From: Hirundichthys speculiger
Lineage: Eukaryota > Chordata > Actinopteri > Beloniformes > Exocoetidae
Direction: 5' to 3'
Assembly (NCBI GenBank): GCA_018398805.1
Contig: JAGFBZ010000855.1
Coordinates: 3,286,001-3,350,000, forward strand
DNA: 64,000 nucleotides
Below, in pieces: positions 56,036 through 64,000 of this stretch. A program made the position numbers and the translations under genes. Each line of letters starts with the position of its first letter. Position 1 is the first letter of the stretch. A model generated the notes under the pieces. That model saw only the letters and a program-made list of their open reading frames with translations, searched no databases and was not told where the DNA came from.

Positions 56036-56745
56036 GTACTTATCAAAGACCACCATCACAAACACCAGGGTCCCCTGGGGATGCGTGCTGACCCCTCTGG
56101 TGTTTTTTATTGATGATACATGACTGTTGTACCAGATACCAGGACTTATACACATCCCGCTGCTGCATGAGAGCTGTCAATATTATCAAAGATCCCACCC
56201 CCCCCAAGCACATGACCTGTTCACCCTTCTACCATCCGGCAAGCGCTACCGCAGTGTGCAGTGCAAGACAACCAGACACAACAACAGCTTTTCCCCACAG
56301 GCCAACAGATAACTCAACTCGGCTCACTCAAGGAAATGTCATGAACATGATGACCTCTACACCCACAGAGACCGACAGACTGATAAAATAATTTAAACAC
56401 AATGTCTGTACTATGCTTTGTCTGCACAAGAACATGTAAGTTTACATACGCATGTATCTCCATGGTGCTATTATTCACTTGCACTTTACCATATTCCACC
56501 TTTAATTGTCGCACTTCAGTAACAAATCTGATAATTGACCACACTTCTGGCACAATGAATATTCTGTAAAACCTATATGTGCCCACTGTCTGTCTGTATG
56601 TATTGTGTTTATTTGCTCATTTCGTTGACGTCTGTGTGTTAAATTAATAATTGCACATTTGGAGTTTGGGGAAACACAATTTTGATCCTGTGTGTAATTA
56701 CTATTGCGTGGTCTCATTGGCAATAAAGTTCACTTTGATTTACTG
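56036..56745 (+). pseudogene. L2-like LINE, 3' part and 3'UTR
   Basis: CACCAGGGTCCCCTGGGGAT translates like the TG(A/V)PQGCVL motif of L2 reverse transcriptases. After an internal deletion come RCCMRAVNIIKDPT and LLPSGKRYRSVQCKTTRHNN, the usual C-terminal end. The long 3'UTR ends with GGCAATAAAGTTCACTTTGA. With 53800-54475 it makes one interrupted, inactive copy. Confidence 0.8.
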
Positions 56746-58085
56746 ACTCAAAACTGAAAATGCAGCCTTGATTCTCTTCCTCAGATGGTTTTACAGCCGT
56801 CCAGACATTAAAAGCTCAGAGCAATCTCTTCTTGTTAAGTGATGACTGTTGCATATTCTGGGTGAGAGAGCAAATGTAAGAGAACGGGAGCGTTCACAAA
56901 AGTCCTTTATTACTTCCAAAAGTACAAAAAAGTAACCAAAAGAAAGTCACCAGGTGGGAGCAGGGTAAAACAGAACTCATTACAGAAAGAAAGAGACAAA
57001 GTAGAGAGTCAAAGTAAAACATGAAGTAGCAAAACAGGAGACAAGAACCAAGAGAAACCAAGAAAATCCCAAAGAGCACCACAAGAAAGCTGACATCAAA
57101 CCAAGGCTGTGACAATGATGAAGTAATTCATTTTTGCCTTGTAGGTAAAAAGACACTGTGTCAAAACAGCAGAAAACGTATAAATGACAATTCTGTCATG
57201 GTGGATTTGTGTAACCACATCATTGTATCACGAGAAATTTCTGCAATTGAAAAGTTGCAAGAAAAATTTAAGTGTTGGAGCTTCCTAAAGGTTTTCACAA
57301 AAAATATGCCAACTGAATCTCAAGCTGATTCAAGTTTTTACTTCATTTAATGGTCTGACATTTGTTTGTTTGACATTTTTCAGTTTGTAATCTGAGTTTT
57401 ACAGAGGACTCGATAACGTTCCTCTGATACTAAAGGCACTAGTCCATTTACTATTGTCTTGTTACTTTATTAATATTTTTATGTAGTAAAGCTGGCTGTT
57501 GCTTGTGACAGCAATAAAACTATCTTAAGATCGTAAAACATTTTCACTTTATTCACATTTTCTATTAAAATTATTGAAAGAAACATTTGAAACACACCTT
57601 ATGACTCTGATTCTGAGTCACTGAAGTATTCAAAGCTAAAAGCTTTTCTTCTCCCCTTCAGCTTGATTAGCATTTACTTCAGCTTTATCTGCTGTGAACT
57701 CTGGTACATTAAACAAGCAGAAAATGAATAATTTCTTCGATAGTGAGCATCACTCTGTTCCAATCAGAGGAAGAGATCATATTTAACTCCATTAGTTGAA
57801 CTGGTGGGTTTCCTTTATCTGTTAACCCCTCTCCTCTATCTCCACTCCAGTTGCTGTTAAAGGAGCAGCTGTTATAAGGTAATTGCCTCATCACTCAGCC
57901 TGCTCACCTCCTCTGAATGTAAATCTTCTGTTTCCACAATGGCTTTTTGATTTTCACTCTCTACCTTTAAATCTGATGTGCTTGTGGTCTCTTCAGACGT
58001 CATTAGAGCTAATTTCCCTGAATGCAACACTGTCCTATTTTAAAGGCATGTATAAGGAGAGCTTCCTGGGTTGAAATGGATCCCT
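56746..58085. other. Intergenic, no gene recognised
   Basis: Includes an A-rich block (56880-57115) resembling the tail of a retroelement without definable ends. No gene is supported. Confidence 0.5.
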
Positions 58086-58820
58086 GACGTAGTGAAGCAT
58101 GTTACTGCTCCATGTCAAGGCATGAATGTTGCAAGTAAAGATCTGAGGATACGGATGGCAACTGAAAAAAATGAACCCCGTCTTTTACAGTTATTGTTTA
58201 AATCAAAGCAGAATGCAATAATTTGCAAATTATTTGAAACTTCCCTGTTAATATTAAAAATACAGCATACCAAATGTTCAACATGAGAAACTAGAAACTT
58301 TTTTGAAATCACCCGCAGCACAATCAAAGGACAGTGATATCTTTACTCTTTTGTTAGATCCCTTTTTTTGTAATCTACTCACTTTAGGAACTGAGGAGAT
58401 TAGTTCACATCATTTTGAAAGAGAAATGTGTTCTCACTCTTCCTTCATACACAGTGTCAACAGTTCAGTTGTTTGCAGTCTCCTTTTTTATAATTAGAAA
58501 AATGTTTTCCGAGGGTGACAGCTGTGGACTGGATGCAGGCCAGTTTACAGATGTCTTACAGTGGAGCTGAGCTGTTGTAGTACATGGAGAAAGGGATTTA
58601 GTTTGGTCTATGCGTGGCGCTGGCTCTCACTACAGAGTGTCTGTTTTTAATGCAGTGCGGATGATCCCAGATATTCAATGTGGCTTTATAGCTTTGTCTT
58701 TTTCTTTGCAGAGATTTCTCCAAATTCTCTAAATCCCTTAATGGTATTATGCTCTGACTGACGACAAAATAACCAGATTCTCTGCAATTCCATAATGAGA
58801 AACATCCTTTTTAAAATTGT
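58086..58820. mobile_element. Tc1/mariner-like remnant, second copy
   Basis: AATAATTTGCAAATTATTTG and ACCAAATGTTCAACATGAGA at the left, and TTTTTAATGCAGTGCGGATG, ATATTCAATGTGGCTTTATA and GAGATTTCTCCAAATTCTCT at the right, follow the same family order as 8500-9660. The middle is rearranged. There is no intact ORF. Confidence 0.5.
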
Positions 58821-58865
58821 TTAGCTTCTACCCGTGGAGTCTTTGTCAGTGTTAATTTCTGTAGC

Positions 58866-59110
58866 CCCAATGGTAAATGGACTGCACTTATATACCGCTT
58901 TTCCACACCAAGGTGCCCTTAAAGCGGTTTACATTGGCCTCTCATTCACCCATTCACACATTCACACACCAGTGGACAGCAGCTGCCATGCAAGGTGCTA
59001 CCAACCCACTGGGGGCAAGTTAGGGTTCAGTGTCTTGCCCAAGGACACTTTGGCATGTGGAGCAGGGATCGAACCGCCCAACCTTCCAGTGACTGGCGAC
59101 ATCACAGGAT
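58866..59110 (+). repeat. Fish interspersed repeat (TGGTAAATGGACTGCACTTA type)
   Basis: TGGTAAATGGACTGCACTTA, AAGCGGTTTACATTG, CATTCACCCATTCACAC, TTCAGTGTCTTGCCCAAGGA and GGGATCGAACCGCC occur in the order of a very common fish repeat, probably a LINE 3' region. It is a partial copy; the class is not certain. Confidence 0.65.
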
Positions 59111-59774
59111 GTTGTGTGCATGTTCTCTCACAGAGAAGAAACGTTGTGAGCCAGCCCGGCCCCTTTAAGAAGGGGGCCTTATGGGTAATGGTGTTTGTGT
59201 GTCGTGGGACGGCAGAAGAAAACGAGGTTAGATGAAAAGTGGAGTGAGCATAAACAGCAGCTCAGCGTGTATAGATTTACATTCTCTGTTAACCGACAGG
59301 AGCCGAACAATACAACCTGTGTGATGTTACAAGTTCCTGCAGTGACCAGAATAAAGTGCTCGTTCCATGCAGGGAAAACCGGACTGTTTCTTTTGTTGTT
59401 GTTAGCGTGTTAGCCGCTAATTACGAGCCAAAAATAGCACAATACCAGCGGTTTCTTTACTACGGTTCAGAGACCAGAGGCTGTGAAGGTAACAGAAAGA
59501 GTTGAGCCTTTGTCTTGTTTCGCTGCAGTGCCTAGCTATTTTTTTTGCAGTTTTTAAACATATTTTAAACACATTATTTAGGCTCGGGGGGGCTCCGGCT
59601 CCCGTTCGCGAAATTTTGATTTTGATTTTGATCCCCATTAACCGCAAAAAATAAGGGATCACTGTATTGTGTTGGTTTTTTTTTTTTTTTCCCCACGGAC
59701 ATGTGCGCACACAGCACAGAACAGGGGAAAAGAAGTGAACAAACCCTTAAGAGACACCACGGAAAAATGTTTAA
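59111..59774. other. Intergenic, partial MITE end
   Basis: No gene. AACCGCAAAAAATAAGGGAT, then CACTGTA, at 59640-59666 looks like the right terminus of a mariner-type MITE (compare 29942-30405), but the left terminus was not found. Confidence 0.45.
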
Positions 59775-60095
59775 CAGGGATGAAAAGAAAGGCTGGAGAT
59801 GGAGATGAGACAAATGAAAGTAACCAGAAAGTTAAGACGAGGAACTATGACGATGCTGATGTAGTGGATTGATGTACTTTAAATCTCTACAGACTAAAAA
59901 CAACTTTAATAAAGTTATTTTTTGTTATAAGTTGATCTATTTTTCTTTCTTTTTGTTTCCCTTAATGTTAATAAGGATGCAGTGTAATGCAGAGGTGTAC
60001 TTCTAACAATTTTATAGACAAATGAATAATATTTATAGTCACGAAGGGGTGGGGGGGAGCAGCAGAAAATAATTTGAGAACCACTGGGCTAAACT
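59775..60095 (+). mobile_element. hAT/ZBED-like transposon remnant
   Basis: A short frame, MKRKAGDGDETNES...KVKTRNYDDADVVD (59781-59872), resembles the N-terminal lead of ZBED5-like hAT transposases, then stops and is followed by AATAAAG. The right edge TTTGAGAACCACTGGGCT (about 60073-60090) resembles a hAT terminal repeat. The left terminus was not seen. Confidence 0.4.
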
Positions 60096-63000
60096 CTAGC
60101 AGATCCAGCTGAGGAGGCAGTGCTGGCAAGTGGTCTGCTTTTTAAAAAGCTCCCAGTCAGAGAAAAACAAACTAAAACAAAAAGCTGTGGATGTCTGCTG
60201 GCAGCTCAGCAGATCCTCCAGCACAGCTCGGCTGATGGAGCTGGGAGCCACAGCGGATTATTTCAGGTCCCCACCATGTGGAAGTATGCTGGGAGTCACA
60301 GTCAATCACCCTGTCACTCGCAGTCTGATGGCGATAAGATCACCCGACTGCAGGGCTTCTGTCATGGTGAGGGTTGACTGGTGCACCAGCTCATCCCAGC
60401 AGAGCTCTGCTAGTCCTCATGTCAGCTGTGGCAGCACTTGTTTTGGTAGTGACACTTGAGATGAGGATGTTTGGACTGATTTGATCAAAATGAATGTAAT
60501 GCACTTTTAATTATTATCCTGTGTTAACATAAACTGAGCTAGCCCAGCTAATATAGCAAGCTGTGACTGAATTAAGGTGGATGTGTTCCAGCTGGCTTCT
60601 CAGACCTGCTCGCTCCACCTCTTTGCAGTACAAGGAAGAAGAGGCTTCAAAATCACTCAGCAGGGAACTGATGTCACGGATTGTTCGTCCACTAATACAT
60701 AGAGTCTATGGTTTGTTCCACCTCTGTAGCATCCTTACACTGACCCACCTTGCTGTGCAAATTGGACAGTGAATGAATCAATGAATGTGACAGAATACCT
60801 GTGACCAGCAAGCCAAAGCTAAAGCTAAAGAAGCCAAATAAAATAAATAAAATAAATACTGGGCCATCTTTAGATCAACAATGCTTCATGAAAGCCCTCA
60901 CAGGTGAGGAAATGTTGCACCTTTGTGGGATAACTGTGAATTTATAGCACAATTGCTACAATTGTGTAAAAAAAATGGTTTGCAAGAGTCTGCTTGTTTT
61001 GTACTCCCATCAGTGTCAGTAATGTTAGTTTGCTAAATAATCTGGTGAGTTGTGACAAGTGATCCCCTATCATTTTATTTTAATTACACTCTTTCACTTT
61101 CTCAATTTCGTGTTTAATTTAAAAGATTTTATGAAAGGTTTATATTTTGGGAATATTAAAGGCACATTTGCTGCAGCAGTTGAATGATTACAGGACACGG
61201 ATGGTGAGTCTGCGTTGATTCTAAATAAACTACAGTTCACATTTTGAGCAGAATTTTGGTGCAGCTCAGTGAAGTAACTTTGATCTTGCTTGGAAAACAG
61301 TGGAGGCACATCCAAACACAGAATGATCAATTCATTGATATAAAAATCCTCCTTTAAGGCGATTTTGGTTATCTAACAAAATGCACTGTAAAAATTGATT
61401 TCCATGCCATGTGATCCTGAAGTGATTTTATTTCTGCAGGCTCAAAGGATAATTTTCCACTTGTCACCTAACTGCATTTTTGTCTGTCACGGTTCTCTTC
61501 TACCAGGATTGATCAGATAGTAAATCTGATGTGAAAAGCTTTTTTTTTTTTAAACATTTAACTATCAGAAGCTTCTCTATCAGATTTCTTTGAGGATGTT
61601 AAATGAAGATAAATCACCTACATAAAGACTTGATCTGACCACAGCTGCAACCAGAATGTTTGAACCTCGTTGACATCATCCTAAATGAAAAGAAAAGAGC
61701 TCGAAACAAGCATGAGATGTAGAGAAACAGTGTGAACAGTCCTTGATGAACGGCAGGGCTACAGTGCCGCAGTGGAAGAATGGAGGCGCATGGCTGTGAC
61801 AGCAGCTGAAACCCAGAGGAGACGCTTCAGCCTGCTGGTGGAGGTTTAACTGCAGCCGCTTCTCCCTGTGGAATAATCTCGCTGTTCACACTGAGAACAG
61901 ATAGCTTTGTTTGTGCGCCTGGTAAGAAGATACAGTGGAGGATTTGTTTTTAGTCCTGTAACTGTCTAAATCAAAGCATGATTGGAGGTATTGCTGTAGA
62001 GGTGGCTTTAACCCTTTCTTTTTTGTCTCTTGGAAATGGAAGGTTCTGGTAACATGCGGATATTCCAGTAAACAACAACCTCTTTGATCAGTCAGGGTTG
62101 GCATAAGGAGGAAAAAAGCTGGAGTCATTTTAGCTTTAAATTAGCTGTTTTAACAGCAAAACTGGAGTGTTTTCTGTCCGTCAGGAGAAGCAAGGTTCCA
62201 AAATATAAAATTGCTGTTGGACACTTTGTACTACAGACTACAGACTACAGACTTTGTAGCACATTTCCTCTACAGAGACTCATCTTAACCCCTGTGCAGA
62301 AAGATAATGTATGCTGTTTTTCAGCATAATTCGCTGGATCAGACTCATCTCAATAATGAATGCAATTACAAGTTCCCCTTTATGCCTAACATCCTGATCG
62401 ACCCATTACTGAAGAGCCAAGCTGTTTCATGCCTCTTTCAGTGAGCTGTATGTGTTCTGGCGGAATAGGGCTCAAGGAAATTCATTTCTTGGAATTACAT
62501 CCAGAGAACAACTGTTGACCTCCTGATAAATCGGCATTTATGAATGCAAACAAGGAGCTTTTAGTTGAATCTAAAGCAAAAATTTTTTTAATTGAAAATG
62601 TTCTCCCATTTAAGCTACATTGTATTTAAGTAACAATTAAAAACACAGACATTTGGTGTTGAAATAAGCAAATAAAAGCACCTACAGGGGACTGACTTGC
62701 AGTATTGAATGCAGAACTTTCACACCATCTCAGCTTTGCACTAATCCTGTGTACCAGTTTCTCATAAGGTAGCCAAAAGAGCTTTCTTCATTGCCTCTAA
62801 CTGTTGAAAGTACTAATCGTTCATTTTAAAAAGGCTTAACAGGAAGTTTAGCGTAGCAGAAATACAGTAAAAATAAAGTAAATAAAATCTCCTTTAAGCC
62901 CAATTAAAAAAAAAAAAAAAACCTTTTCACCTTTGCTTAATCTGTACAAAAATCTAAGTGTACAAATATTATGCCTTGGTTTAATGGGGCTTATGCAGCA

Positions 63001-64000
63001 GCCTGTTCTTGGCAGGTCTCACTAACTTCCTGGAATCTCTGCTGCCGTCTGTGACACGGCTCCAGAAGGATCATTAGTGAAGTTAATGCTTCAATCATGT
63101 CATATCAGAGCCAATATCACTTGGGCATCTCTGAAAAGACTGACTGAATAATCATTCCCCTCCCCTTCTGTGTGGAAACCTGACATTTAGAGCATTTAAG
63201 TCCAGATATAAAAGGACACCTCAGAAACTCAAAGGAATGTCAGTAAATATCAGAGTTTAATGGAGCATCTTCTTGTATCATATAGGTTTTACTTTTAATT
63301 ACATAAATATAAAAGTACAATCATTTGTATAAATGTGCAACTTGCAAACATAATTAATTTGCATACATTAACTGGATGTTACACCACGATGCAAGCAACA
63401 TGAGACACACACCGAGGTGTGTGTTGATGTCAGAAGAGTCAGAGGTCAACAAACAGTAACTGTGGGTCACAGACACATGAAGCACCTTCCAGATCAAGTG
63501 ATAGGACCCAGCTCCACGTCTGCCTTCACATGAAAACACTAAAACAAAAGAACAGACACACATGCCCTGTGGATTTGTAGCAAAACCAACAATGTGACGC
63601 CTTTTGAAAGTGGCCAAGTCTAGGGAATATTTCTTTATTCTCTTATTAAGCCATCCAACAGTGATTTGCAATATGCTCCGTGCAAATAATGGTCAGTAAG
63701 TTTTGATCCTGAAGAAAAAGAAAGAGGCTTTAACAGTCTTTGAACACTAAATAGTTAATGGAATATTCCTTACTTGAAACTGCACAAAGTATGTTAGTGT
63801 GTAAGTGTTACGCATCACGCCATGATTATGGGAAAAAAAAAAACCTGCTGAATGCTGATTAAAAGACAATTATTGTGCCACTGCAGTGCTAACAACACCC
63901 CTGCTCTTTATTTATGCCAAACAAATTATTTTAATAGCCATGGTAGCGTGACATTTCAATGGAGTGTTATTATTATTATTATTTTTTAATAGCAAAGAGG
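60096..64000. other. Intergenic, no gene recognised
   Basis: A GC-richer patch (60118-60470) has short frames without recognisable domains. The rest is AT-rich, including an A-run near 62908-62921 and a TTA repeat at 63969-63984. No gene, RNA or bounded element could be supported. Confidence 0.5.

Overview
The window is nuclear genomic DNA from a ray-finned fish, most likely a percomorph-type teleost. It holds two intron-rich vertebrate genes in an AT-rich background full of fish-type repeats: V-SINE-like SINEs, Tc1/mariner and hAT remnants, and L2-like and R2/R4-type LINE fragments. The species cannot be resolved from the sequence.

Layout. 240-1100 is a CpG-rich, promoter-like block with CCAAT boxes and an RFX-type X-box, and its gene is not recognised. 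1.3-21.4 kb is intergenic and made of ordinary AT-rich DNA and decayed mobile elements. 21.7-36.2 kb is fbxo11 on the + strand: 22 coding exons, all with GT-AG introns, encoding 880 aa, followed by a 1.5 kb 3'UTR. 36.1-43.34 kb is msh6 on the - strand: 10 coding exons encoding 1381 aa. The two genes are convergent, as in human, and their poly(A) signals form one 13-nt palindrome (AATAAACTTTATT), so their 3' ends should overlap. 43.6-64 kb is intergenic. It contains Tc1-like remnants, a 100-bp perfect palindrome at 51407-51506, and an L2-like LINE split by a second repeat that is itself interrupted.

Function. FBXO11 is the substrate receptor of an SCF ubiquitin ligase. MSH6 is the mismatch-recognition subunit of MutS-alpha. 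They are linked by position, not by a shared pathway. I found no CRISPR array, no operon, no free-standing tRNA or rRNA gene, and no convincing new biological system. The best leads are structural and regulatory: the large palindrome, the shared poly(A) palindrome, a T21 tract and a tandem acceptor at the first msh6 acceptor, upstream ORFs and loss of the Q/P tract in fbxo11, and a promoter-like MITE inside an fbxo11 intron.
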